Of a stretch of 64,000 nt of DNA, positions 39,859 through 48,616 are shown one piece after another. A model generated the notes under the pieces. That model was not told the origin of the DNA and made no database searches. It was given only the letters and a program-made list of their open reading frames with translations. The translations under genes were made by a program, and so were the position numbers. The stretch covers positions 124,001 through 188,000 of the forward strand of contig NZ_LAVA02000015.1 of assembly GCF_000974985.2 (NCBI RefSeq), in the 5' to 3' direction. This stretch comes from Streptomyces mangrovisoli (lineage in GTDB: Bacteria > Actinomycetota > Actinomycetes > Streptomycetales > Streptomycetaceae). The number at the start of each line of letters is the position of its first letter. Within the stretch, counting starts at the first letter, position 1.

Positions 39859-40629
39859 ATGGATACCGTCCAGGACTCGGAACAGCCCAGGTCGGCAACG
39901 CTCCGGAACTCCGCCGACGATCCACCGCCGCCGGCCACGGCCCGCGACGAGGACGTGCCGTCCGGCACCCCCAGCGAGCGGGCCTACCTCCACCTGCGGG
40001 ACCGGCTCCTGGCCGGCGGCTTTCCGCTGACCCGGCGGCTGGGCGAGGAACGGCTCGCCACCCTCATCGGCGTCTCCCGGACCCCGGTGCGGCACGCGTT
40101 GATCCGGCTGCACGGCGAAGGGCTGGTGGCCCGCCACCCCGAGGGCGGCTACCGGCCCGCGGTCGCCGACCCGCAGGACATCGCGGCCCTGTACGAGGCC
40201 CGGCGGACGCTGGAGATCGGCTCCCTGTGGGGTCCCACCGAGACCGGTCGCCGCCACGACCTCGGCCAACTCGCCGTCCTGCGGGAGGAGTGGGAGCGGA
40301 TGCGCCGCGAACTCCCGCCCGCCGAAGCCGGGTTCGTCGCCACCGACGAGGACTTCCACGTCCGGCTGGCCGGGGCGGCCGGGAACGACGTCATGGTCGA
40401 ACTGCTCAAGTCGGTGAACGCGCGCATCCGGGTCGTCCGCATCCACGACTTCCTGACCGAGGACCGCATCGAGGAGACCGTCGACGAGCATCTCCAGCTC
40501 CTCACCGCCGTGATGGCCGATCTGCCCGCCGAGGCGGAGCGGATCTTCCGCGCCCACCTCGCCAAGTCGAAGGCGGTCGCGGAGGAGCGGGCGCTGCGCG
40601 CCATCGCCCGCATGGCCGCCCTGGGCTGA
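39859..40629 (+). CDS. GntR/FCD-family transcriptional regulator
   Basis: This 256-residue protein has a winged helix at about residues 35-105 ([64 protein letters not shown]). An all-helical FCD ligand domain follows, with [55 protein letters not shown] and [33 protein letters not shown]. The conserved Asp and His residues of FCD domains ([20 protein letters not shown]) are present, so a metal-assisted carboxylate ligand is likely. ATG 39859 is preferred; an upstream in-frame GTG at 39817 is possible. Its place between two hydrolase genes and the permease makes it the likely regulator of the locus. Confidence 0.85.
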   Translation: MDTVQDSEQPRSATLRNSADDPPPPATARDEDVPSGTPSERAYLHLRDRLLAGGFPLTRRLGEERLATLIGVSRTPVRHALIRLHGEGLVARHPEGGYRPAVADPQDIAALYEARRTLEIGSLWGPTETGRRHDLGQLAVLREEWERMRRELPPAEAGFVATDEDFHVRLAGAAGNDVMVELLKSVNARIRVVRIHDFLTEDRIEETVDEHLQLLTAVMADLPAEAERIFRAHLAKSKAVAEERALRAIARMAALG

Positions 40630-40756
40630 CCCCACGCACCACGAGGCACGGCGCCACCCCGCACGGCACGCCCGCACCGCACGGCACACCCGCGCCACCC
40701 GCGCACCCGCACCCCGCCGTTCGTGCCCGCCCACCCCTGCCACGAAGAGGTGCCCC

Positions 40757-41524
40757 ATGCCCGCAACGCCCACGCCCGAGCCGTCTCCCCCCGCCTCCGC
40801 GCCGCACGCCGCAGCCCCCGAGCCGCCCGCCCCCACCGCACCCGGAACCGTCGCCGCGGACCCGTACACCTGGCCGTACGACGGACCGATCCGGCCCGAG
40901 CGGACCGCGCTGCTCTGCATCGACTGGCAGACCGACTTCTGCGGCCCCGGCGGCTACGTCGACGCCATGGGCTACGACCTGGCCCTGACCCGCGCTCCCC
41001 TGGGCCCCACCGCCAAGGTCCTCGCCGCGGCCCGGTCCGTCGGGCTGACCGTCGTCCACACCCGCGAGGGCCACCGCCCCGACCTCTCCGACTGCCCGCC
41101 GAACAAGCTGTGGCGCTCCCGCCGGATCGGCGCCGGGATCGGCGACGCGGGACCCTGCGGGCGGATTCTGGTGCGGGGCGAACCGGGCTGGGAGATCGTC
41201 CCGGAGGCGGCGCCGCTGCCCGGTGAGCTGATCATCGACAAGCCCGGCAAGGGCTCCTTCTACGCCACCGACCTGGACCTGCTGCTGCGCACCCGCGGCA
41301 TCACGCATCTGATCCTCACCGGCATCACCACCGACGTCTGCGTCCACACCACCATGCGCGACGCCAACGACCGCGGCTACGAGTGCCTGCTGCTGACCGA
41401 CTGCACCGGCGCCACCGACCCCGCCAACCACGCCGCCGCGCTCCACATGGTCACCATGCAGGGCGGCGTCTTCGGCGCGATCGCCCCGTCCGCCGCCGTG
41501 CTGGAGGCCCTGGCCGCCCTCTGA
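40757..41524 (+). CDS. Biuret/triuret hydrolase-like cysteine hydrolase
   Basis: This 255-residue protein is strikingly like characterised biuret amidohydrolases. [42 protein letters not shown] (about 34-75), the substrate-loop [38 protein letters not shown] and [32 protein letters not shown] follow that family almost position by position. Catalytic residues are D56, K162 or K165, and C195. The reaction would be biuret to allophanate (or triuret to carboxybiuret) plus ammonia. A Pro/Ala-rich extension of about 30 residues precedes the core. Start ATG 40757 has GAGG eight bases upstream. It follows the GntR regulator in the same direction. The motif match is strong, but biuret versus triuret cannot be separated by eye. 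Confidence 0.82.
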   Translation: MPATPTPEPSPPASAPHAAAPEPPAPTAPGTVAADPYTWPYDGPIRPERTALLCIDWQTDFCGPGGYVDAMGYDLALTRAPLGPTAKVLAAARSVGLTVVHTREGHRPDLSDCPPNKLWRSRRIGAGIGDAGPCGRILVRGEPGWEIVPEAAPLPGELIIDKPGKGSFYATDLDLLLRTRGITHLILTGITTDVCVHTTMRDANDRGYECLLLTDCTGATDPANHAAALHMVTMQGGVFGAIAPSAAVLEALAAL

Positions 41525-41718
41525 CCCGGCGAGCCACCCGCCGTCCGCCGATCCGCCCGTCCGTCCGGCCGTCCGCCGATCCGCCGGTCCGCCCGCCCAA
41601 CGGCCCGCTCGTGGGGTGAACGGCCCGTGGAGAGGAACGACCCGTCAGGAGAACCGTCGGCCCCTCCCGCGCGTATTGATCTACGGTGCCTTGAATCCGC
41701 TGCGACCCGGGAGGGCGT

Positions 41719-42712
41719 GTGCACGAGCCGAGGACGGCGCTCGCCGAGCGGATCGCCCGGCGCAGGAGGGGTGTCGGCGACCCTCGTGCGCTGGTGGGCG
41801 AGATGCGGCGGGCGGTGCTGCTGGTGCCGGTGGCCGACGGGGGTCTGTGGTCGGTGCGTTCGGGCGGGGTGCGGTGGATCTGCGGCTTCTCCGACGAGGC
41901 CGCACTGGCGGAGTTCGCGGTCCGGCACGCGCCCGGCGACCAACCGCTCGACTACGCGGCGCTGCGCGGTGCGCGCATCGTCGACGAGATCGTGCCCGCC
42001 CTGGGCGAGCCCGGGGGTCTGGCGGTCGACATCGCCACCGAGGGCGGGGCGATGTTCTTCCCGCCGGTCGCGGGTGTGGTGCCGGACGCGGTCGCGGTCG
42101 ACACCGGACGTACGGGTTCGAACTGGACCCGGTCGGCCGGGTCACCGCCGTACGGGCTCAGGGCTGGACCGAGCGCTACGCCTACGACGCGAGCGGCAAC
42201 CAGACCGAGGCGTCCTGGCCGTCACGCCACCCCGGCGGCGAGGCCGTCGGGCCGCGCACCCACACCGGCACGGCCGTCACCAGCGCCGGGCGCGTCCGCA
42301 TCGAGCACGACGCGCTGGGCCGGGTCGTCCTCCGGCAGAAGCCCCGCCTGTCCCGCAAGCCGGACACCTGGCGCTACGAGTGGGACACCGAGGACCGCCT
42401 CGTCTCCACGACCACCCCCGACGGGACACGGTGGACGTACCGCTACGACCCGCTCGGCCGCCGCGTCGCCAAACAGCGCCTGACGGCCGACGGCGACGGC
42501 GTGGCGGAGGAGATCCGGTTCACCTGGGACGGCCCGACCCTGTGCGAGCAGACCAGCCGCCGGCGGGACCTCCCGCACACGGTCGCCCTGACCGCGGAGC
42601 GCACTGTGGGGCGCGACCGCCTGGTCCCGCGACAGCAGCGCCTACACCCCGCCGCGTTTCCCCGGCCAGTACTTCGATCCCGAGACGGGCTTCCACTACG
42701 GGAAACCTGAAC
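41719..42712 (+). pseudogene. SseB-like gene fused to decayed Rhs-repeat fragments
   Basis: From GTG 41719 an SseB-like domain of about 130 residues reads normally (RAVLLVPVADGGLWSVRSGGVRWICGFSDEAALAEF; GARIVDEIVPALGEPGGLAVDIATEGGAMFFPPVAG). At about 42111 coding sense jumps frame to Rhs/YD repeats (YGFELDPVGRVTAV; RYEWDTEDRLVSTTTPDGTRWTYRYDPLGRRVAKQ) up to about 42585. It jumps again at about 42604 to LWGATAWSRDSSAYTPPRFPGQYFDPETGFHYG, the end of an Rhs core. The missing blocks show internal deletions rather than single-base errors only. As written, the first frame runs on to 42483 as nonsense. Confidence 0.7.
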
Positions 42713-42935
42713 AAGGCCAACCTGCAGCGGTTCGAGGACGCCATGCGCGAGCACATGACGGCGGACGGGACGAAGATCTACCGGTTCAATTACCGGAATC
42801 AGGGACCGGCGGTCGGTTTCATCGACCCGGCCTCCCAGAAAATGGTCATGTTGCACACCGATGGTAAGTTCTGGTCGGCGTGGAAACCGGGCGACAAAGT
42901 TCCAGGGAATCATCGGCAAAGGATTTCTGTGGTAG
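42704..42935 (+). pseudogene. Colicin-D-like toxin tip of an Rhs protein, detached and frameshifted
   Basis: NLNKANLQRFEDAMREHMTADGTKIYRFNYRNQGPAVGFIDP then MVMLHTDGKFWSAWKPGDK reads like the C-terminal tRNA-nuclease toxin of colicin-D type. It is out of frame with the preceding Rhs end (HYG). Near 42898 a one-base shift is needed to reach the expected ending FQGIIGKGFLW and TAG at 42933-42935. The last bases overlap the immunity start by seven, the usual toxin-immunity spacing. The module therefore appears dead but recent. Confidence 0.6.
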
Positions 42936-43732
42936 CCGACCGAGAACACGGAACGCCGTCGCGCCTCGGAGGTGTCCTCGACGCGGACGGCTCCTTCGCC
43001 TCGGCCTGGCTGCGGGGGAAGACGGTGGCGCCGGTGGCCGCGGGCGCACGGATCGACGCGGCACTGGCGCGGCGGATCATGGCCGGCTTCCACGCCGTGG
43101 CCGCCGCGTACGTCGTGGCCACGGATCTCTCCGACCCCTCCGGGGCAACGTCCCGGCTGCCCGCCGACGCCGACCCCACGGGCACCCCTCCGCCCGTGCT
43201 GCTCCGTACCCTCGACGCGCGGGGCGCGGTTCTCTTTCCCGAAGCGGGTTACGCGCTGGCGGCGGGAGACTCCGCCTTCATGGGCGCGGCCCTCGGCGAG
43301 GGCGCCGACGCGGCCCGCGCGCGCTTCGGCCGGTACGCGCGATCGGTCCTGGCACAGCACCCCTCGGTGGCGGCCGTGGCCGCCTCCCACCCGCCGGCCC
43401 ACAGGGCCTGGTCACGTCCTGACGACGTCGATCCGGACAGCGCGACGGCGCGGCAGCTGGCCCTGCTGGACGCGTTCGCCGACGGCAGGTGCGGCGCACC
43501 GGACTTCGCGCACGGCTGGTGGGAGGCCCGCCGCGCCTCCCAGGCGCGGGGGGAGCGGATCCGTGGGGCGCTGGGCGACCTGTTCGACCAGGTGTTCATG
43601 ACGCTCGAGGACTACGCGGTCGACCCCGCGTTCGCGGAACCCGGCGACCTCGACGATGCGGGACTCCAGGCCGCCGTACGCGCGGCCTGGGAGGAGTTTC
43701 ACCGGCCCGGAACCGGCCGCGGCGGGCAGTGA
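42929..43732 (+). CDS. Colicin-D-type immunity-like protein
   Basis: This 267-residue protein starts at GTG 42929 with AAAGGA six bases upstream. The C-terminal about 85 residues resemble colicin D immunity proteins: QLALLDAFADGRCGAPDFAHGWWEARRASQARGERIRGALGDLFDQVFMTLEDYAVDPAFAEPGDLDDAGLQAAVRAAWEEF, a helical domain rich in acidic residues that would cover a basic nuclease. The N-terminal 150 residues (GGVLDADGSFASAWLRGK; RIMAGFHAVAAAYVVATDLSD; VLFPEAGYALAAGDSAFMGAAL) are a separate domain I cannot name. The frame is intact although the adjoining toxin is broken, so it may persist to neutralise the same toxin from neighbouring strains. It begins within the toxin end. Confidence 0.6.
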   Translation: MVADREHGTPSRLGGVLDADGSFASAWLRGKTVAPVAAGARIDAALARRIMAGFHAVAAAYVVATDLSDPSGATSRLPADADPTGTPPPVLLRTLDARGAVLFPEAGYALAAGDSAFMGAALGEGADAARARFGRYARSVLAQHPSVAAVAASHPPAHRAWSRPDDVDPDSATARQLALLDAFADGRCGAPDFAHGWWEARRASQARGERIRGALGDLFDQVFMTLEDYAVDPAFAEPGDLDDAGLQAAVRAAWEEFHRPGTGRGGQ

Positions 43733-43789
43733 TCGCGGCTCGGTCCACCGGGTGATCCGGCGCGCGACGCGGGAGCGTCGGCGCACGCG

Positions 43790-44212
43790 TCAGCCCAGGA
43801 AGCTCAGCCGGACCTTGCGCTGCGGGTTGTCCTTGTTGGTGTCGACCAGGCACACCGACTGCCACGTGCCGAGCTCCAGTCGCCCGCCGACCACCGGGAG
43901 CGTCGCGTGCGGCGGGACGATCGCGGGCAGGACGTGGTCGCGGCCGTGGCCGGGGCTGCCGTGCCGGTGCTGCCAGCGGTCGTCGGCGGGCAGCAGGGAG
44001 TGCAGGGCGGCCAGCAGGTCGTCGTCGCTGCCGGCGCCCGTCTCGATCACCGCGATCCCGGCGGTGGCGTGCGGCACGAAGACGTTCAGCAGGCCGTCGC
44101 GGCCGCCGGCCGCCTCGCGCAGGAAGGTCTCGATGTCACGGGTGAGGTCGACGACCGTCTCCCGGGAGCCGGAGGCGACGGTGAGGATCCGCGTGGTGAA
44201 GGCGTCTGACAT
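43790..44212 (-). CDS. YjbQ/UPF0047-family protein
   Basis: This 140-residue protein matches the YjbQ family, also called secondary thiamine-phosphate synthase enzyme. It has FTTRILTVASGSRETVVDLTRDIETFLRE, GLLNVFVPHATAGIAVIETGAGSDDDLLAALHSLLP, HGRDHVLPAIVPPHATLPVVGGRLELGTWQSVCLVDTNKDNPQRKVRLSFLG. The conserved His, Glu and second His that bind metal are visible (PHATAGI, IETG, PPHAT), and the GTWQ motif is diagnostic. Physiological function is uncertain. I chose ATG 44212; another ATG three codons upstream is possible. It is divergent from the flavin monooxygenase gene. Confidence 0.88.
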   Translation of the reverse strand: MSDAFTTRILTVASGSRETVVDLTRDIETFLREAAGGRDGLLNVFVPHATAGIAVIETGAGSDDDLLAALHSLLPADDRWQHRHGSPGHGRDHVLPAIVPPHATLPVVGGRLELGTWQSVCLVDTNKDNPQRKVRLSFLG

Positions 44213-44295
44213 GCCTTCCATCCTCACCCATGGGCCGCCCGCCACACCCGTACGACGTCGGGAAGATCCGTGGGCCCGGCGCGGTTCGTACAGGC

Positions 44296-45372
44296 GTGAA
44301 CGACATGCGTGAGGTCGAGGTGGTCGTCGTCGGTGCCGGGCAGGCCGGGCTGTCGAGCGGCTACCACCTGCGGCGCACCGGTTACGAGCCGGGGCGCGAC
44401 TTCGTGGTGCTCGACCACTCCCCCGGCCCCGGTGGCGCCTGGCAGTTCCGCTGGCCGTCGCTGACGTACGGCAAGGTGCACGGGATGCACGCGCTGCCCG
44501 GCATGGAGCTGACCGGCGCGGACCCGGCGCGGCCCTCGGCGCAGGTCGTCCCGGAGTACTTCGCCGCGTACGAGCGCGCCTTCGACCTTCGGGTACGGCG
44601 TCCCGTGGACGTACGGTCCGTGCGCGAGGGCGACGGCGGGCGGCTGCTCGTGGAGACGTCGGCCGGCGACTGGTCGACGCGGGCGCTGATCAACGCCACC
44701 GGGACCTGGGACCGGCCGTTCTGGCCGCGCTACCCCGGTCAGGAGACCTTCCGCGGGCGCCAGTTGCACACCGCGCGGTACCCCGGGCCGCAGGCGTTCG
44801 CCGGGCAGCGGGTGATCGTGGTCGGCGGCGGCGCCTCGGGCACGCAGCACCTGCTCGAACTCGCGCCGTACGCCGCCTCGACGACCTGGGTCACCCGGCG
44901 GCCGCCGGTCTTCCGGGAGGGCCCGTTCGACGAGGGCGCGGGGCGGGCGGCGGTGGCTCTCGTGGAGGAGCGGGTACGTCAGGGGCTGCCGCCGCGGAGC
45001 GTGGTCTCGGTGACCGGGCTGCCGCTGAACGACGCGGTCCGGCAGGGTCTGGAGGACGGCGTCCTGGACCGGCTGCCGATGTTCGACCGGATCACCCCCA
45101 CCGGGGTGGAGTGGGCCGACGGGCGGCGCGTCGAGGCCGACGTCATCCTGTGGGCGACCGGCTTCCGGGCCGCGATCGACCATCTCGCGCCGCTGCGGCT
45201 GCGCGAGCCGGGCGGCGGGATCCGCGTCGAGGGGACCCGCGCGGTCGCCGACCCGCGCGTCCACCTCGTCGGCTACGGCCCCTCGGCCAGCACGATCGGC
45301 GCCAACCGCGCCGGCCGGGCGGCCGTACGGGACATCCGGAGGCTGCTCTCGGACGAGCCCGTGGCCGCGTGA
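44296..45372 (+). CDS. FAD/NAD(P)-dependent flavin monooxygenase-like oxidoreductase
   Basis: This 358-residue protein has two Rossmann dinucleotide motifs: VVVVGAGQAGLSSGYHLRRTG near the start for FAD, and VIVVGGGASGTQHLLELAPYA near residue 175 for NADPH. VVLDHSPGPGGAWQFRWPSLTYGKVHGMHALPGM fits the CzcO/flavin-monooxygenase group, and VILWATGFRAAIDHLAPLRL matches the late ATG motif. Such enzymes hydroxylate or oxidise small molecules. No substrate can be inferred. I chose GTG 44296, with ATG 44305 as an alternative; neither has a strong ribosome-binding site. It stands alone between the YjbQ gene and mltG. Confidence 0.8.
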   Translation: MNDMREVEVVVVGAGQAGLSSGYHLRRTGYEPGRDFVVLDHSPGPGGAWQFRWPSLTYGKVHGMHALPGMELTGADPARPSAQVVPEYFAAYERAFDLRVRRPVDVRSVREGDGGRLLVETSAGDWSTRALINATGTWDRPFWPRYPGQETFRGRQLHTARYPGPQAFAGQRVIVVGGGASGTQHLLELAPYAASTTWVTRRPPVFREGPFDEGAGRAAVALVEERVRQGLPPRSVVSVTGLPLNDAVRQGLEDGVLDRLPMFDRITPTGVEWADGRRVEADVILWATGFRAAIDHLAPLRLREPGGGIRVEGTRAVADPRVHLVGYGPSASTIGANRAGRAAVRDIRRLLSDEPVAA

Positions 45373-45415
45373 CACCGGTCCGGCGCGTGACGCCGGTCCG
45401 GCGCGGGGCTCACGC

Positions 45416-46429
45416 TCACGGCGTGGGGTGCAGACTCTCGGCGCTCTGCGGCTGCTGACTGCCGGGGTTCTGGGGTTGCCCGCTGCCGGTGTTCTGGGGT
45501 TGCCCGCTGCCGGTGCTATGCGGTGGCGAATCGGCGGTGGGCTTCTGCTGCTGTTCGTTCTGTTGCTTCTTCTGCTGTTGCTTCTTCTGCTGCGTCTTCT
45601 GCTGGTTGGCGTTGAACTCCGCGACGTTGCGCTGGTGCTGCGCGTAGTCGGACGTGAAGCGGGTGTCGCCCGGCTTGACCGTGACGAAGTACAGCCAGTC
45701 GCCGGGGGTCGGGTTGATCGCGGCGCGCATCGCGTCCGCGCCCGGGTTGTCGATGGGCGTGGGTGGCAGGCCCATGCGCTCGTAGGAGTTGTAGGGGCTG
45801 TCGATCCGGGTGTCGCCCGTGGTGGTCCTGAGAGTGCTGCGGTTGAGCGCGTAGTTGATGGTGGAGTCCATCTGGAGGGGCATCCCGCGCCCCAGCCGGT
45901 TGAACACCACCCGGGCCACCTTGCCCATGTCGGCCTTCGAGGCGGCCTCCGCCTGGATGATGCTGGCGATGGTGACGGCCTGGTAGACGTTCATCGCGTT
46001 GCGCTGGGCGCCCGCCGCGACCGGGGCCCCGGTGAACCTGCGGTTCGCGGTGTCCACCATGGCCGACAGCAGCGCCTCGGGCGTCGTCGCCCTGCGGTCC
46101 TTCGGCAGGGGGTAGGTCGCCGGGAAGAGGTAGCCCTCCGGGTTGCCGCCCGCCTCGCTCGGCAGCTTGAGATGCGCCTTGGCCGCGGCCTTCGCGGTGG
46201 TGCCGGCGGGCACTTCGAGGGCCTTGTCGACGGCCTCGTAGACCCGGTTCGCGCGCCAGCCCTCCGGGATGACGAGCGCGGTGGGGCGGGAGTCCTCCTC
46301 GCCGCCGCCCAGCGTCAGCAGCGGCACCGCCACGGCGGTGCCGGCCACGACGGCACCGGTCGCGATGAGGGCGAGCCGGCCCCGACGCGTCAGTCGGATC
46401 GTCTTGCGTGGCGGAGTGTTCGTCTGCAT
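45416..46429 (-). CDS. mltG: Endolytic transglycosylase MltG-like
   Basis: This 337-residue protein has a short basic cytoplasmic start, one membrane helix (about residues 19-40, LALIATGAVVAGTAVAVPLLTL) and an extracellular YceG/MltG domain. The catalytic Glu is in VTIASIIQAEAASKADMGKVARVVFNRL (E161), followed by GMPLQMDSTINYAL, SPYNSYERMGLPPTPIDNPGADAMRAAINPTPGDWLYFV and a terminal HQRNVAEF. MltG cuts nascent glycan strands and limits their length. The C-terminal 60 residues are an unusual Gln/Lys then Ser/Gly/Gln/Pro repeat (QQKKQQQKKQQNEQQQ; SGQPQN twice). The length before this tail is shorter than the division-cluster MltG of Streptomyces, so this may be a second paralogue. Confidence 0.85.
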   Translation of the reverse strand: MQTNTPPRKTIRLTRRGRLALIATGAVVAGTAVAVPLLTLGGGEEDSRPTALVIPEGWRANRVYEAVDKALEVPAGTTAKAAAKAHLKLPSEAGGNPEGYLFPATYPLPKDRRATTPEALLSAMVDTANRRFTGAPVAAGAQRNAMNVYQAVTIASIIQAEAASKADMGKVARVVFNRLGRGMPLQMDSTINYALNRSTLRTTTGDTRIDSPYNSYERMGLPPTPIDNPGADAMRAAINPTPGDWLYFVTVKPGDTRFTSDYAQHQRNVAEFNANQQKTQQKKQQQKKQQNEQQQKPTADSPPHSTGSGQPQNTGSGQPQNPGSQQPQSAESLHPTP

Positions 46430-46501
46430 GCGGGTACGTTAGCCCGCTTATCGTTCTAATTCCGGCATACAGGGGCGTATCGCCGAATATTTGGCATAGC
46501 G

Positions 46502-48472
46502 TCAGCTGGTCGGCTCCAGGCCCGAGTCGACCCGCGGCCCCGGCCGGGAGTCGCCCCGCGGTGACGGGCGGCCGCCGCCGTGAGGTGACGGGCGGGAGCC
46601 GCCCCGACGCGACGGTTGGGAGTCGACGCGCGGCTCCGGGCCGGTGCGGGCCTGCGCCTCCGGACGCGCCTCGGCCTGCGGCTGCTGCCGGGCGTCCCGG
46701 CGGACCAGTTCCGCGTACCGTCCGTCGAGCTCGAGCAGCTCCTCGTGCGTGCCGCGCTCGGCCGTGCGGCCGCCGTCGAGGACGACGATCTGGTCGGCGT
46801 CGCGGATGGTGGACAGCCGGTGGGCGATGGTGAGCGTGGTCCGGTTGGCGGACAGCGCGTCGATCGCCTCCTGCACGGCGTGCTCGGTACGGGTGTCCAG
46901 CGCGCTGGTCGCCTCGTCGAGGATGAGCACCGGCGGGTCGCGCAGGATGGTGCGGGCGATCGCCAGGCGCTGCTTCTCTCCGCCGGAGAAACGGTGCCCG
47001 CGTTCGCCGACGACCGTGTCGTAGCCGTCGGGCAGCGCGGAGATGTGGTCGTGGATCTGGGCCGCCTTCGCGGCCGCGTGCAGCTCCTCGTCGGTGGCGT
47101 CCGGCTTCGCGAAGCGGAGGTTGTCGGCCACCGAGGCGTGGAAGAGGTACGTCTCCTGGGAGACCACCCCGACCGCGCGGGCGAGGGTGTCGAAGTCCAG
47201 GTCGCGGACGTCGACGCCGTCCAGGGTGACCCGGCCGCCGGTGACGTCGTAGAGCCGTGGCACGAGGTAGCCGAGGGTGGACTTGCCGGCGCCGGTCGGG
47301 CCGACGACCGCGAGACTGCTCCCGGCCGGGACGGTGATGTCGATGCCGTCGAGGATCGGGCCGCTCTTGTCGTCGTAGCGGAAGGCGACGTCCTCGAAGC
47401 GGACCTCGCCCTTGACGCGGTCGAGGTGGACCGGGTCCTGGCGCTCGGTGATGTCGATCGGCAGGTCGAGGTACTCGAAGATGCGCTGGAAGAGCGCGAG
47501 CGAGCTCTGGATCTGCACACCGGTCGCCAGCAGGCTGACGGCCGGGCGGAACAGGCCCTGCTGGAGGGAGACGAAGGCGACGATGGTGCCGATGGAGACC
47601 TTCGGGCCGCCCATCTGGAGGGCCATCCCCGCGGTCCAGTAGATGACGGCCGGCATCGCGGCCATCACGATCGTGATCACGGCCATGCGCCAGCGGCCGG
47701 CCATGTTCGACCTCACCTCGAGGTCGACCAGGCGCTCGGACTCGTCCGCGAACGACTCGGTGAGCGAATCGGCGCGGCCCATCGTGCGGCCGAGCAGGAT
47801 GCCGCTGACCGAGAGCGACTCGGTGACGGTCGCGGCCATGGCGGCCATCTGCTTCTGGCGCTGCGTGGTGATCTTCTTGCGCTCGTTGCCGACGCGGCGG
47901 CTGATCCAGACGAACGCCGGCAGCAGGACCAGGGAGACGACCGTGAGCCGCCAGTCGAGGGCCAGCATGGCGACGACGGTGGCGACGACGCTCGTGAGGT
48001 TGGAGACCAGCGAGGTGGCGGTGGACGTGACCGTGGCCTGCATACCGCCGATGTCGTTGGCGATGCGCGACTGGACCTCGCCGGTCCGGGTGCGCGTGAA
48101 GAACGCCAGCGACATGCGCTGCAGCCGCCCGTACACGGCGGTGCGCAGGTCGTGCATGACGCGCTGGCCCACGGTGGTGGAGATCAGCGTCTGCAGGACA
48201 CCGAAGACGCTGTTGAGGACGGCGCTGAGGATCATGCCGAGCGCGAGCAGGCTCAGCAGGCCGGTGCGGCCCTGCGGGATGGCGGTGTCCAGGGTCGCCT
48301 TCAGCAGGAAGGGCGTGGCCACCGAGACCAGCGAGGCGGCGCCGACCAGGAGGCCGACGATCGCGAGCCGGCCGCGGTAGGGCCTGAAGAGGCCGAGGAT
48401 GCGACGCACCTGACGGGGCTGTTCCTTGGCGTCGGCGGGCGGGGTCCAGGTGATCTGGCTGTCGGGGCGCAT
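46502..48472 (-). CDS. ABC transporter, fused permease and ATPase (multidrug exporter type)
   Basis: This 656-residue half-transporter has six membrane helices (about residues 35-320) followed by an ATPase domain with all elements intact: Walker A GPTGAGKST, signature FSGGEKQR, Walker B VLILDEATSALD and H-loop IAHRLST. FLLKATLDTAIPQG and GEVQSRIANDIGGMQATVTSTATSL are typical of MsbA/BmrA-like exporters, so it should act as a homodimer exporting a hydrophobic compound. The C-terminal about 60 residues are an Arg/Pro/Ser-rich repeat (RGGSRPSPHGGGRPSPRGDSRP) of unknown role. It is divergent from a MarR-type regulator with an inverted-repeat operator between them, so induction by its substrate is likely. 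Confidence 0.88.
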   Translation of the reverse strand: MRPDSQITWTPPADAKEQPRQVRRILGLFRPYRGRLAIVGLLVGAASLVSVATPFLLKATLDTAIPQGRTGLLSLLALGMILSAVLNSVFGVLQTLISTTVGQRVMHDLRTAVYGRLQRMSLAFFTRTRTGEVQSRIANDIGGMQATVTSTATSLVSNLTSVVATVVAMLALDWRLTVVSLVLLPAFVWISRRVGNERKKITTQRQKQMAAMAATVTESLSVSGILLGRTMGRADSLTESFADESERLVDLEVRSNMAGRWRMAVITIVMAAMPAVIYWTAGMALQMGGPKVSIGTIVAFVSLQQGLFRPAVSLLATGVQIQSSLALFQRIFEYLDLPIDITERQDPVHLDRVKGEVRFEDVAFRYDDKSGPILDGIDITVPAGSSLAVVGPTGAGKSTLGYLVPRLYDVTGGRVTLDGVDVRDLDFDTLARAVGVVSQETYLFHASVADNLRFAKPDATDEELHAAAKAAQIHDHISALPDGYDTVVGERGHRFSGGEKQRLAIARTILRDPPVLILDEATSALDTRTEHAVQEAIDALSANRTTLTIAHRLSTIRDADQIVVLDGGRTAERGTHEELLELDGRYAELVRRDARQQPQAEARPEAQARTGPEPRVDSQPSRRGGSRPSPHGGGRPSPRGDSRPGPRVDSGLEPTS

Positions 48473-48530
48473 GGGCTCCTACGGAGGATGAGGGAACGGA
48501 GAGTGAGGTGACGGAGGGCTCAGGGACGAG

Positions 48531-48563
48531 GCCTCACGGAGCTGAACGAAGCCTCACGGAGCT
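48531..48563. repeat. Two GCCTCACGGAGCT direct repeats
   Basis: GCCTCACGGAGCT occurs at 48531-48543 and 48551-48563, exactly 20 bases apart (about two helical turns), beside the MarR-type operator. It may be an additional protein-binding element. Confidence 0.4.
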
Positions 48564-48567
48564 TAGC

Positions 48568-48592
48568 TCATTGTTACCTATACTCACAATGA
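48568..48592. promoter_or_regulatory. MarR-type operator between regulator and ABC exporter
   Basis: TCATTGT (48568-48574) and ACAATGA (48586-48592) are perfect inverted arms separated by 11 bases in the AT-richest part of the divergent gap. Size and symmetry fit a MarR dimer. The centre contains TATACT, which could be a -10 element, so binding would block transcription. Confidence 0.6.
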
Positions 48593-48616
48593 ACGGCATC
48601 CTGATATTGTTCCCCC

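Noticed and set aside
41627..43732. One 701-residue gene spanning the Rhs toxin and immunity region
   Set aside because: This frame is meaningful only from about 42704. Upstream, the SseB-like and Rhs sequences are in other frames, and a ribosome site precedes GTG 42929.
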